Below, one piece after another: positions 27,208 through 35,822 of a stretch of DNA of 64,000 nt; positions within the stretch are counted from its first letter, which is position 1, and each line of letters opens with the position of its first letter. The stretch is taken from the NCBI RefSeq assembly GCF_002209485.1, contig NZ_NJIX01000002.1, positions 310,001 to 374,000 on the forward strand. Direction: 5' to 3'. The DNA is from Achromobacter sp. HZ34. Lineage in GTDB: Bacteria; Pseudomonadota; Gammaproteobacteria; Burkholderiales; Burkholderiaceae_B. A program made the translations under genes and the position numbers. The notes under the pieces are model-generated. The model ran no database searches. It saw only the letters and a list, made by a program, of their open reading frames with translations, and was not told where the DNA came from.

Positions 27208-28098
27208 ATGAATATTCGACAGCTGGCCACGTTTTGCCGCGTCGCCGAGGTCGGCAGCTTCGCGGCGGCCGCCAAAGCCCTGCACGCTACGCAATCCACC
27301 ATTTCCACCCGCATCCGCGAACTGGAAACGGCGTGGGGCGTCGAACTCTTCGACCGATCGCATCACCGCCTGCAACTGTCGGCCAAAGGACAGGAAATCC
27401 TGCCCTGGGCCAGGCAGATCGTCGGCCTGTCCGAACGCATCAGCTTTCATCTGGGCGAGCCGGATGCCATCACCGGCCTGCTGCGCATAGGGTGCGCGGG
27501 CCGTATCGCCCACACCTGGCTGCCCCGGCTCATCGCCGCCATCCGCGCACGCTACTCGCAGGTACGCTTCGACATCGTGCTGGGCTTGACCGCGCCGCTG
27601 CTGCAGAAGGTAAAGTCCGGCGAGCTGGATATCGCCTTCGCGGGAGCCCCCATCACCGACCCGGCGCTGGAGGCGGTGTCCCTGGGTTACGACGAATTCG
27701 TGTGGATGGCATCGCCCGAACTCGATATCCCCTTGGAGCGGACGCTGGCCCCCGCCGACCTGGTCAGATGGCCGATCGTAGGCCTGTCCCAGGCTTCGCC
27801 CCACCACCCCGCCATCGCGCAGTGGTTCGGCGCCGCCAACGTCGAATACGATCCGGTGATCTCCTGTAGCGACATGGGCATGGCCGCCAAGCTGATTACC
27901 GCGGGGCTGGGCATCGGCCTGCTGCATCGGTCGTCCCATCGCAACGAGGTGCTGGCCGGCCTGCTGACGGTGCTCGACACATCGCCGACGTTCCCCCGGC
28001 TGGAATTCGTCGCGGTTCATCAGCGCAACAACAGCAGCGCGCTCGTCACGGCAGTGGCCTTGCTGGCGGCGGAAATCAGCGAATTCCCGCACGCATAG
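27208..28098 (+). CDS. LysR-family transcriptional regulator
   Basis: A 296-residue LysR regulator with 'MNIRQLATFCRVAEVGSFAA' and helix-turn-helix 'AAKALHATQSTISTRIRELE'. The effector domain starts near 'LLRIGCAGRIAHTWLP'. The frame is open further upstream, but the family start is at 27208. It is convergent with the Bug gene at 28195 and divergent from comM, so its target may be itself, the Bug-TauD-RraA-dehydratase series, or a distant operon. Confidence 0.9.
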   Translation: MNIRQLATFCRVAEVGSFAAAAKALHATQSTISTRIRELETAWGVELFDRSHHRLQLSAKGQEILPWARQIVGLSERISFHLGEPDAITGLLRIGCAGRIAHTWLPRLIAAIRARYSQVRFDIVLGLTAPLLQKVKSGELDIAFAGAPITDPALEAVSLGYDEFVWMASPELDIPLERTLAPADLVRWPIVGLSQASPHHPAIAQWFGAANVEYDPVISCSDMGMAAKLITAGLGIGLLHRSSHRNEVLAGLLTVLDTSPTFPRLEFVAVHQRNNSSALVTAVALLAAEISEFPHA

Positions 28099-28140
28099 CC
28101 GCGCCGAAGCGAGGGCGACGCGCGTTTGCCTGGCGTAACC

Positions 28141-28181
28141 TGCGTGCAGGCGACGATAGCTCCAACCGCGCCCTGCACGCA
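28141..28181. terminator. Bidirectional hairpin between convergent LysR and Bug genes
   Basis: A perfect 10-bp inverted repeat TGCGTGCAGG (28141-28150) and CCTGCACGCA (28172-28181) lies between two convergent genes. There is no T-tract on either side, so termination strength is uncertain. Confidence 0.5.
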
Positions 28182-28194
28182 AGGCCAAGCGCGA

Positions 28195-29193
28195 TCAACG
28201 CGCTGCCATGCTGATACCCGCCTTGTGTATGACCTCGGCCCACTTGGTCCGCTCGCCCGTGATGAATGCGCCGAATTCATCGGGGGCCATGCTTTGCGGT
28301 TCGGTGCCGATGTCGATCAGCTTCTGGCGGATGTCAGCGCGCGCCAGGATCTTCGCGGTTTCCTTGCTCAGCATCTCGACGATCGCCGGCGGCGTGCCCG
28401 CTGGCGCCAGCAAGCCATACCAGACCGTCACGTCGTAACCCGGCAACCCCTGCGATGCCACCGTCGGTATCTCCGGCACCATCGGCGACGGATGCGCCGC
28501 GGTCACCGCCAATCCCCGCAACTGTCCGGACTTCACCATCGCGGCAGCGGTGGGCATATTGTCGAACACCAGGTTGATGCGTCCAGCCACGGTTTCACTG
28601 AGCGCCTGCGGGCCGCCCTTGAACGGCACATGGGTCATCTCGATTCCCGCCATCGATTGGAAGAGTTCGGCGGACATATGGGGCGACGAGCCGGTACCCG
28701 CACTGCCGAAGAAAAGCTTGTGCGTCTTGCCGTACGCGATCAGCTCCTGCACGTTCTTGACCGGCAGCGAAGGATTCACAAGCAGGATGTTCTGGATGCC
28801 CGCCACAAGCGAGATGGGAGCGAAGCTGCGCGCGGCATCGTAGGGAAGATCGTTCAGCAAGGCGGGATTGACCGCCAGCGCCGAACTCGACCCCATCAGC
28901 AAGGTATACCCGTCCGGCGCGCTGCGTGCCGCCACGCCGGTGCCCAGGGCACTGCCGGCGCCGGGGCGATTTTCCACGACGACAGGCTGGCCCAGATCCA
29001 GCGCCATCTGCTCAGCGACGGTGCGCGCCAATACGTCGGAGGTGCCGCCGGGCGTGAACGGCACGATGATCTTGATGGCGTGCTCGGGATACGTGCCGGC
29101 GCAAGCCGGTGTCATCCATGCCGCGGCAAGCGTGAATGACAAGGCGGCCAACGAACATGACCGGATGACGCGAATGGTGGAAAGAAAATCCAT
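28195..29193 (-). CDS. Bug/TctC-family tripartite tricarboxylate transporter receptor
   Basis: A 332-residue periplasmic receptor with a signal peptide ending near 'MTPACAG' (about residue 33), then 'YPEHAIKIIVPFTPGGTSDVLAR' and 'VVVENRPGAGSALGTGVAARSAPDGYTLLMGS'. AAGGGG upstream supports the start. It is 105 bp downstream of a TauD/TfdA dioxygenase gene on the same strand and probably serves the same catabolic set. The ligand may be a sugar acid or hydroxy acid, judging from the dehydratase further upstream; this is inference. Confidence 0.93.
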   Translation of the reverse strand: MDFLSTIRVIRSCSLAALSFTLAAAWMTPACAGTYPEHAIKIIVPFTPGGTSDVLARTVAEQMALDLGQPVVVENRPGAGSALGTGVAARSAPDGYTLLMGSSSALAVNPALLNDLPYDAARSFAPISLVAGIQNILLVNPSLPVKNVQELIAYGKTHKLFFGSAGTGSSPHMSAELFQSMAGIEMTHVPFKGGPQALSETVAGRINLVFDNMPTAAAMVKSGQLRGLAVTAAHPSPMVPEIPTVASQGLPGYDVTVWYGLLAPAGTPPAIVEMLSKETAKILARADIRQKLIDIGTEPQSMAPDEFGAFITGERTKWAEVIHKAGISMAAR

Positions 29194-29298
29194 GGCAAGC
29201 CCCTTGTGTCGTTATGAAAGACTGACGTCCATGTCTCCCCCCTCTCCGGCACTTCGGGGCGTGTAAAGCGCTTTTTATTTTTCTTGATGCGGGTGGCG

Positions 29299-30348
29299 TC
29301 AGCCGTGATACGAGCGACGGCCCGTATCGCGCAGCCACAAGCGCAACAGGTGACGCTTGCGCTCGGGTTCAGGATAATCCACGAAACCGGTGCGGCGGTG
29401 ACCGCAACGGCGGTTGTCGACGATCTGGATCTGGCCGCGTTCGAAGAAGAACTCGCGGTTCCAGCGCGGCTCGGCCATGATGGATTCCAGCGCATCCAGC
29501 GCCTGCAAGCCCAAGGGATCGAGCGCCTGCCCCGCCAGGTGGTAGCCGCTGAGCGTCTGGTGGCGCGACAGCTTGCAGTTCAGAAAATCGCCATCATAAG
29601 TAAACAGCGGGCGGTTCAGCACCATGGGATCGCCAGGGAAATGCTCGCGCTGGCGGTTGGCCAGGTAAGGCCGATACAGGCGCTCGACCAGCTCGATGGG
29701 ATGGCGCTTGAGCATCTCGTTGTAGACGGCGTAGAAACTGACGATGCTGTTGATGCCGCCGGTCATCGCGGGATGCAGGCAGAACAGCGCCACATAGTGC
29801 GGCGGGCAGAGGTTGTAGTTGTTGTCGGTATGGAAGTTCTGGTCCTTGCGGGTGGTGTCGCCGCGCACGGAGGTACTGTAAGCGCGGCCCTGATCCTTGA
29901 CGTCATAGATCATCTTGCCGTCGAAGCTCTGTGCGACCGGACGCGCCACCATCTGCCCCAACATCCAGTAGATCGCCCGGCATTCCTCCTGCGAATACTG
30001 CTGCACGGGAATCTTGTCCAGGATGACGAAGCCTACGCCATCACGCAGGATGTCGCGGGCCCGTGCCATCAAGACCGAGCAGCGGGGCATGGCGTGGTCG
30101 GCCGGCGTCAGCAGCAGGGTGGGCAGGGGATTGCGGCGCAGGTCCTCCACGAAAGCATCGATCTCGGCCAGCGCCACGTCGTCCAGCTGAACCTTGCCGT
30201 CCTCGGGCGCCAAGGTGTCGCGATCCCAGACGATGGGGCCCGCCAGTGGCGTATCGCGTATCAGCGGGCGACCCGGCTTCGCTGTATCCAGAATGGTCAC
30301 TTCCTCGCCTTCGGCGAGGTCCCGCGTACGTTCCGCTTGCATTTCCAT
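29299..30348 (-). CDS. TauD/TfdA-family Fe(II)/2-oxoglutarate-dependent dioxygenase
   Basis: A 349-residue cytoplasmic oxygenase. The iron-binding HxD is in 'QNFHTDNNYN', and a distal His with the 2-oxoglutarate Arg is in 'IVDNRRCGHRRTGF' and 'KRHLLRLWLRD'. ATG at 30348 has AAGGGGAG nine bases upstream; a TTG at 30357 is less likely. Members hydroxylate substrates such as taurine, phenoxyacetates or gamma-butyrobetaine. The gene sits between RraA and Bug genes on the same strand. Confidence 0.85.
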   Translation of the reverse strand: MEMQAERTRDLAEGEEVTILDTAKPGRPLIRDTPLAGPIVWDRDTLAPEDGKVQLDDVALAEIDAFVEDLRRNPLPTLLLTPADHAMPRCSVLMARARDILRDGVGFVILDKIPVQQYSQEECRAIYWMLGQMVARPVAQSFDGKMIYDVKDQGRAYSTSVRGDTTRKDQNFHTDNNYNLCPPHYVALFCLHPAMTGGINSIVSFYAVYNEMLKRHPIELVERLYRPYLANRQREHFPGDPMVLNRPLFTYDGDFLNCKLSRHQTLSGYHLAGQALDPLGLQALDALESIMAEPRWNREFFFERGQIQIVDNRRCGHRRTGFVDYPEPERKRHLLRLWLRDTGRRSYHG

Positions 30349-30650
30349 GAAACCCAACTCCCCTTGATCAGGGCAGCCAATGCGGCTGCCCGCGCGCCGT
30401 GTGATCGGCTATTGCATGTGGTGCAGGGAAGTATAGGGAGGACGTGGAAGGGGAAAAAACGAATAATTCCGTCGACGCAGCAACGGGAAATTCGATATCC
30501 GGGATTTCCAGTAGGGGGTATGCGAGCCGGACCGACAGGTCCGGCCGCGCGTCATGCGTCAGTGGCGGGATTCGCTCGACTCAACGCTGTGCGGTCGACG
30601 TTCAACGTTCAACACTGGTCACCCATTGCCTGCCGCCGGCCGTCCGAGAC
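30349..30650. other. Intergenic region upstream of the TauD-like gene
   Basis: About 300 bp between the RraA-type and TauD-like genes, both on the minus strand. I see no gene and no strong terminator, only a short direct repeat GTTCAACGTTCAAC near 30600. It may carry a secondary promoter for the dioxygenase and Bug genes. Confidence 0.4.
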
Positions 30651-31370
30651 TCAGCGATTATGTTCCTTGCGCCATGCCGCGAAGTCGATGGGCGTTTGCG
30701 GGTCGGTGGCGGGATAGAGGCCCAGGATCGAGCGGCCGTTGGCCACCTGTTCGGCGACGAAGTCCTCGAACACGGTCATTTCCGCGGCTTCGGCGGCGAT
30801 TTCGTCGGCCATGTGGGCGGGGATCACCAGCACGCCTTCGTCGTCGCCCACGATGACGTCGCCGGGGAAGACCGGTGCGTCGCCGCAGCCGATAGGGACG
30901 TTGATGTCGATGGCCTGATGCAGCGTCAGGTTGGTCGGCGCGGACGGGCGCTGGTGGTAAGCACGCATCTTCATCTTGCCGATCTCGGGCGCGTCACGAA
31001 AACCACCGTCGGTCACCACGCCTTCCACGCCGCGGGCCTGCAAGCGGCCGACCAGGATGCCGCCCGCCGACGCGGCGCGCGCGTCCTTGCGGCTGTCGAT
31101 CACCAGCACCGCGCCCGGCGGGCAATCTTCGATCGCCTTGCGTTGGGGGTGTGCGCGGTCGCGGAACACTTCGATGCCATTGAGGTCTTCGCGTGCCGGC
31201 ATATAGCGCAGCGTGAATGCCTCGCCCACCATGGAGGGGCCGCCACGCACGCCGCCTACCGGCAGCGCGCCCTGGATCATCTGCGAGCGCAGGCCGCGCT
31301 TGAACAGGCAGGTACACAAGGTGGCGGTGCTTACGCCGCGCAGCAATTCACGGGTTTCGGGTTTCAACAT
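30651..31370 (-). CDS. RraA-family protein (aldolase/decarboxylase-like or RNase E regulator-like)
   Basis: A 239-residue RraA-like protein, longer than E. coli RraA (161). 'GGILVGRLQARGVEGVVTDGGFRDAPEI' contains the conserved G-G-xxx-xx-xxG and D-G-xx-RD signature, and the Asp/Arg in 'TDGGFRD' are the metal/substrate contacts of the HMG/CHA aldolase subgroup. 'CGDAPVFPGDVIVGDDEGVLVIP' is the C-terminal signature. Its place 134 bp after a sugar-acid dehydratase gene argues for a metabolic role on a 2-keto acid rather than RNase E regulation. The reaction is not proven by the sequence. Confidence 0.85.
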   Translation of the reverse strand: MLKPETRELLRGVSTATLCTCLFKRGLRSQMIQGALPVGGVRGGPSMVGEAFTLRYMPAREDLNGIEVFRDRAHPQRKAIEDCPPGAVLVIDSRKDARAASAGGILVGRLQARGVEGVVTDGGFRDAPEIGKMKMRAYHQRPSAPTNLTLHQAIDINVPIGCGDAPVFPGDVIVGDDEGVLVIPAHMADEIAAEAAEMTVFEDFVAEQVANGRSILGLYPATDPQTPIDFAAWRKEHNR

Positions 31371-31504
31371 GATCGGTGTTCTCTAAAAGACAGGGGAAAA
31401 AGGAGCAGATCTGATTCACCATCAGGCGCCCTGCCAATGCCGCCGGCATCCTTCCTGCGGAATGGGAGGAAATCGCGTAAAGCCGTGCAGCGACGCCGAT
31501 GCCA

Positions 31505-33244
31505 TCAGAAAATATCCGGCTCGCGCACGGGGGCGCCGAAATCGGTGCGCAGGAAATCGAAGTCGCAGCCCTGGTCGGCCTGCTCGATGTGCTTGGAGAA
31601 CATCCAGCCATAGCCGCGCTCGTAGCGCCGTTCCGGCTGCTTCCACTCCGCGCGGCGCCGCTGCAGTTCGGCATCATCGACATCGAGGTTGATCGTGCGG
31701 GCATCCACGTCCAGCGAGATGATGTCGCCATTGCGCACCAGGCCCAGCGGACCACCCACATAAGACTCAGGCGAAACATGCAGGATGCAGGCGCCATAGC
31801 TGGTGCCGCTCATGCGCGCATCGGACAGCCGCACCATGTCGCGCACGCCCTGCTTCACCAGCTTCTTCGGCACGGGCAACATGCCCCACTCAGGCATGCC
31901 CGGCCCCCCCTGCGGCCCCGCATTACGCAGGATCAGCACATGGTCCGCCGTGACGTCCAGGTTCTCGTCATCGATGGCCGCCTTCATCGACGGATAGTCG
32001 TCGAATACCAGCGCCGGCCCTGAATGCTTGAGGAAACGCGGATCGGCCGCGCCCGGCTTCATCACGCAGCCGTCCGGCGCCAGATTGCCACGCAGCACGG
32101 CCAGCGAACCTTCGGCATAGACGGGATCGTCCACGGTGCGGATGACGTCGTCGTTGTACACGGCCGCGCCCTCGATGTTCTGCCCCAGCGTACGGCCGGT
32201 GACGGTCATCTCGTCCAGGTGCAGATGCTCGCGGATACGGGTCATCATCGCCGGCAGCCCGCCGGCGTAGAAGAAATCTTCCATCAGATACTTGTCGCCG
32301 CTGGGCCGCACGTTGGCGATCACCGGCACCGTGCGGCTGGCCTTCTCGAAATCATCCAGGCTGATGTCGTGGCCCGCGCGCCGCCCCTGGGCAATCACGT
32401 GAATGATGGCGTTGGTGGAACAGCCCATGGCCATGGCCACGGTGATGGCGTTTTCGAAAGCCTTGCGCGTCTGGATGCGCGCCGGCGTCAGGTCTTCCCA
32501 CACCATCTCCACGATACGGCGGCCCGACTCCGAACTCATGCGGACATGGTTGGCGTCCGGCGCGGGAATCGACGACGCGCCCGGCAAGGTCATGCCCAGG
32601 GCTTCGGCAATGGCGGTCATGGTGCTGGCGGTGCCCATGGTCATGCACGTGCCATGGCTGCGCGCGATACCGCCCTGGATGCCGATCCACTGTTGCTCGG
32701 TGATGATGCCGGCGCGGCGGTCGTCCCAGAACTTCCAGGCATCCGATCCCGAACCCAGGGTATGGCCCTGCCAGTTGCCCCGCAGCATGGGACCCGCCGG
32801 CACATAGATGGCGGGCAGTCCGGCGCTGGTGGCGCCCATCAGCAGCGCGGGCGTGGTCTTGTCGCAACCGCCCATCAGTACCACGCCGTCGACGGGATGG
32901 CAGCGCAGGAGCTCTTCCGCATCCATCGCCAGCATGTTCCGGTACAGCATGGTCGTCGGCTTGACGTATTGCTCGGCCAGCGACAACGCCGGCAGTTCGA
33001 TGGGGAAGCCGCCCGCCTGCAGCACGCCCCGCTTGACGTCCTCGACGCGCTGCTTGAAGTGGGTATGACAGGGGTTGATGTCCGACCAGGTATTGACGAT
33101 GCCGATCACCGGGCGCCCGGCCCACTCTTCGGGCGCGTAACCCATCTGCATGGCGCGGGATCGGTGGCCGAAGCCACGCAGGTCATCGGGGGCGAACCAG
33201 CGCGCGCTGCGCAAGGTCTCGGAAGTCTTCTTCTTGGTCGTCAT
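31505..33244 (-). CDS. IlvD/Edd-family dehydratase (L-arabinonate dehydratase-like)
   Basis: A 579-residue iron-sulphur dehydratase of the IlvD/Edd family. Cluster cysteines are in 'WSDINPCHTHF' and 'LMGGCDKTTPALLMG', with a third in 'GGIARSHGTCMTMGTAST'. The opening 'LRSARWFAPDDLRGFGHRSR' and the C-terminal 'DFLRTDFGAPVREPDIF' resemble L-arabinonate and related pentonate dehydratases, which convert aldonic acids to 2-keto-3-deoxy acids. It is the first gene of the dehydratase-RraA-TauD-Bug series and is divergent from a GntR regulator. Substrate class is likely; the exact sugar acid is not. Confidence 0.9.
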   Translation of the reverse strand: MTTKKKTSETLRSARWFAPDDLRGFGHRSRAMQMGYAPEEWAGRPVIGIVNTWSDINPCHTHFKQRVEDVKRGVLQAGGFPIELPALSLAEQYVKPTTMLYRNMLAMDAEELLRCHPVDGVVLMGGCDKTTPALLMGATSAGLPAIYVPAGPMLRGNWQGHTLGSGSDAWKFWDDRRAGIITEQQWIGIQGGIARSHGTCMTMGTASTMTAIAEALGMTLPGASSIPAPDANHVRMSSESGRRIVEMVWEDLTPARIQTRKAFENAITVAMAMGCSTNAIIHVIAQGRRAGHDISLDDFEKASRTVPVIANVRPSGDKYLMEDFFYAGGLPAMMTRIREHLHLDEMTVTGRTLGQNIEGAAVYNDDVIRTVDDPVYAEGSLAVLRGNLAPDGCVMKPGAADPRFLKHSGPALVFDDYPSMKAAIDDENLDVTADHVLILRNAGPQGGPGMPEWGMLPVPKKLVKQGVRDMVRLSDARMSGTSYGACILHVSPESYVGGPLGLVRNGDIISLDVDARTINLDVDDAELQRRRAEWKQPERRYERGYGWMFSKHIEQADQGCDFDFLRTDFGAPVREPDIF

Positions 33245-33381
33245 CGTATTTGCTCGGCAAGCACCATAAAGGCGTCAACAGGAAATGGGATGCACTGCGG
33301 CAGCCGTGCGCGGCGCGCGCCTGTTCATGCTTGAACAGGGTTTGTCTCGGGGTCGAATCTTGTACGTTCTTGATTAAAATA

Positions 33382-33397
33382 TACTAATACATTAGTA
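33382..33397. promoter_or_regulatory. Palindromic operator between dehydratase and GntR genes
   Basis: TACTAAT-AC-ATTAGTA is a 16-bp inverted repeat with 7-bp perfect arms, lying in an AT-rich stretch of the divergent intergenic region (33245-33464). The size and form fit a GntR/FCD dimer site; control of both the dehydratase series and the gntR gene is the likely role. Confidence 0.65.
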
Positions 33398-33464
33398 CAT
33401 CATGAACAAGCCATGTCACCTGCCGTCGTCACGCCCATCCATCCGCTTCTGATTACCACATGCC

Positions 33465-34148
33465 ATGAATGAATCCATCAGGCTGGACCGCTACCGGCAG
33501 GCCGCGCCGCAACTCTACGAATTGCTGCGCGAGGCCATTGTTTCATTGGCATTGCCGCCGGGCACCGCACTGGTGCGTCCGGAGCTGGCGGCGCAGTATG
33601 GCGTCAGCCAGACGCCCGTGCGCGATGCGCTCATGCGATTGGAGGAAGAAGGCCTGGTGGATGTGATTCCCCAAGCCGGTACGCGCGTCAGCAAGATAGA
33701 CCTGGACCGCGCCGGCCAGGCGCACTTCCTGCGCCGCGCCATCGAGCTGGAGCTCGTGCGCGAGCTGGCGGCGACCGACAACGCCGGCCTGGTCAAGCGC
33801 TTGCGGGCCCAGCTGGATATGCAGCAGGCCCAGGTCGAGGCAGCGGATCTGGAGGCCTTCGCCGCCATAGACCTGGAGTTTCACCGGGAGTTGTACGCGG
33901 CGGCCAATATGCTGGACCTGTGGCAACTGGTGTACAGCCGCAGCGGCCATATCGACCGCCTGCGCCGCCTGCATCTGCCGGCGGTGGGCAAGGCCCAGCG
34001 TATCCAGAACGATCACACGCTGATCGTCGATGCCATCGCGGCGGGCGATCCCGGCCTGGCCGAGCAACGCTTGCGGGAACACCTGTCGCACACGCTGCGG
34101 CAGGTGGACGAGATCCGCACCCGGCATCCGGAGTATTTCAAGGCCTAG
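33465..34148 (+). CDS. GntR-family (FCD subfamily) transcriptional regulator
   Basis: A 227-residue FadR-type GntR regulator. The winged helix-turn-helix covers 'LYELLREAIVSLALPPGTALVRPELAAQYGVSQTPVRDALMRLEEEGLV' (about 17-65), and the helical FCD effector domain follows, with metal-ligand-like 'DLEFHRELYAAANM' and C-terminal 'IVDAIAAGDPGLAEQRLREHL'. It is divergent from the dehydratase gene with a clear palindrome between, so it most likely represses that series until a sugar acid or keto acid binds. Confidence 0.93.
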   Translation: MNESIRLDRYRQAAPQLYELLREAIVSLALPPGTALVRPELAAQYGVSQTPVRDALMRLEEEGLVDVIPQAGTRVSKIDLDRAGQAHFLRRAIELELVRELAATDNAGLVKRLRAQLDMQQAQVEAADLEAFAAIDLEFHRELYAAANMLDLWQLVYSRSGHIDRLRRLHLPAVGKAQRIQNDHTLIVDAIAAGDPGLAEQRLREHLSHTLRQVDEIRTRHPEYFKA

Positions 34149-34176
34149 GAATCAGGCCACGCCGGGACATCGGCAC

Positions 34177-34449
34177 TCACACCTTGGGCGCGCCGCCTTC
34201 CAGTGCGGACAGCCTGGCTTCCAGCGCGGCGACCTGGGCGGTCAGTTGATCGACACGCGTCAACGTACGGGCCAGCAGATCGGCCTGCACATCGAACTCT
34301 TCCCGCGTCACCAGATCCAGCTTGGCGAAGCCTTGCGTCATCATCGCGCGCACATTGCGCTCGACATCCGCCGCGGGGCTGCGCGCGATCAGGTCCGAGA
34401 TATTCTTCTGGATGTCTTCCATCCATTGCATGGGATTGGTGGTGTTCAT
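34177..34449 (-). CDS. Accessory factor UbiK family protein (YqiC-like)
   Basis: A 90-residue protein matching the BMFP/YqiC family: an N-terminal amphipathic part 'MDDIQKNISDLI'-like ('WMEDIQKNISDLIARSPAADV') and 'MTQGFAKLDLVTREEFDVQADLLARTLTRVDQL', ending in a coiled coil 'VAALEARLSALEGG'. In enterobacteria UbiK assists ubiquinone biosynthesis under aerobic conditions. It sits next to the lipoprotein gene and is a conserved chromosomal gene in this group. Confidence 0.88.
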   Translation of the reverse strand: MNTTNPMQWMEDIQKNISDLIARSPAADVERNVRAMMTQGFAKLDLVTREEFDVQADLLARTLTRVDQLTAQVAALEARLSALEGGAPKV

Positions 34450-34516
34450 TTCTGCATCCTATTCCGCGAAGGTTGAAAGTCGCGAACCTCAAGTGTAAAT
34501 CGCTTCTGCAGGGCGC

Positions 34517-34541
34517 AAAAAAAGAGCGGCACGAGGGCCGC
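34517..34541 (-). terminator. Rho-independent terminator after the lipoprotein gene
   Basis: On the minus strand GCGGC-CCTCGT-GCCGC is followed by TC and seven T residues, 29 bp after the lipoprotein stop. Confidence 0.8.
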
Positions 34542-34569
34542 CCCAGGGCTCCGGAGACAACCGGAATGC

Positions 34570-35010
34570 TTATTGGCAGCCCATCTGGCTGGCCGATTGG
34601 GTAAACAGGTCGGTCGACTGCTTGCATTGCGCGGCCAGCGCCGTCTTGTCCTGCACGGTCGCCCACTGGGTGCGCGAAGCTTCCAGCTGCTGGCGGAACG
34701 TCGCGACCGCGGGGCTGTTGGCGCCCAGCTTGTCCATGCACGAGTTGACCTTGTGGATGTAGTCATCGCACTCCGCCGGCACGCCACCGGCACTGGCGGT
34801 CGTGGCGGCGCTGGCGGTGGCGCCTATCGCCGTGGAGGATGGCACCGCACTGCCCGCAGGCGTGGCCGCCCCCGCTGGGGCGGGAGCAGCGACGGCGGGC
34901 GCCACCGCCGCGGCGGACGGATTGCCGTCCTTCTTGTCACAAGCCGTCAAGACGGTCGCGGCCAGCAACATCGCCGCCGCAATCGTGGCGTTCCTAGATA
35001 AGCGATTCAT
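34570..35010 (-). CDS. Small lipoprotein of unknown function
   Basis: A 146-residue predicted lipoprotein. The N-terminus has a Lys/Arg start, a hydrophobic run 'ATIAAAMLLAATVLTAC' and a lipobox LTAC with Cys at residue 24. An Ala/Pro/Thr-rich linker of about 50 residues follows, then a compact Cys-containing domain from 'GVPAECDDYIHKVNSCMDKLG' to the end (four Cys residues, two likely disulphides). I recognise no family. It has its own terminator and is probably monocistronic. Confidence 0.82.
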   Translation of the reverse strand: MNRLSRNATIAAAMLLAATVLTACDKKDGNPSAAAVAPAVAAPAPAGAATPAGSAVPSSTAIGATASAATTASAGGVPAECDDYIHKVNSCMDKLGANSPAVATFRQQLEASRTQWATVQDKTALAAQCKQSTDLFTQSASQMGCQ

Positions 35011-35302
35011 GGTTTTTCTTTCCCGTTGTCCCGGCGGTCGAATGCCACCCTGGCGGACATTTCCTCGCGAACCGAAACACGCATATCGCTTGGTTGAAAG
35101 CATTCTTGATGCAGGCCTCATTTAGACACAACGTCAGCATGTAAGTCGGCGTATCAAGCGCGGCTCGGTCTCTCCATGACGGCTTTACAGGCGCAGGCAG
35201 GCATTACCCGAGCCTCATCCTTATGGAGGGCATACCTACGCCGTAGTACTGCAGCAATTTGCTACAAAAAAGCGGGGCGGAGAACATCCTGTAGCTGGGA
35301 CG

Positions 35303-35321
35303 TGCACCACGTTCTGCACCA
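35303..35321 (+). promoter_or_regulatory. Repeated TGCACCA half-sites, possible NtrC enhancer
   Basis: TGCACCA occurs at 35303-35309 and 35315-35321, 12 bp apart, about 75-90 bp upstream of the sigma-54 promoter of glnK; TGCACCA is the half-site of the NtrC consensus. They are direct rather than inverted copies, so binding is uncertain. Confidence 0.4.
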
Positions 35322-35392
35322 CTCATGTGCGTGCCGTTCCAGGATGTTCCCCGTTTTGGGGCGATCTCATGCGAACCGGGGCGGCCAAAAAT

Positions 35393-35408
35393 TGGCACAG
35401 ATATTGCT
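35393..35408 (+). promoter_or_regulatory. Sigma-54 promoter of glnK-amtB
   Basis: TGGCAC (35393-35398) and TTGCT (35404-35408) have the -24 GG and -12 GC exactly ten bases apart, matching the sigma-54 consensus. It is 42 bp upstream of the PII gene start, so nitrogen-limitation control through NtrC is expected. The rest of 35011-35449 carries no gene. Confidence 0.88.
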
Positions 35409-35446
35409 TTTACCACTGTGCCTAGCGCAAACCATGAGAGGAATAA

Positions 35447-35788
<342 letters not shown>

Positions 35789-35822
35789 ATAACGAATAAA
35801 GACGCTATTGGAGCCATTACAA

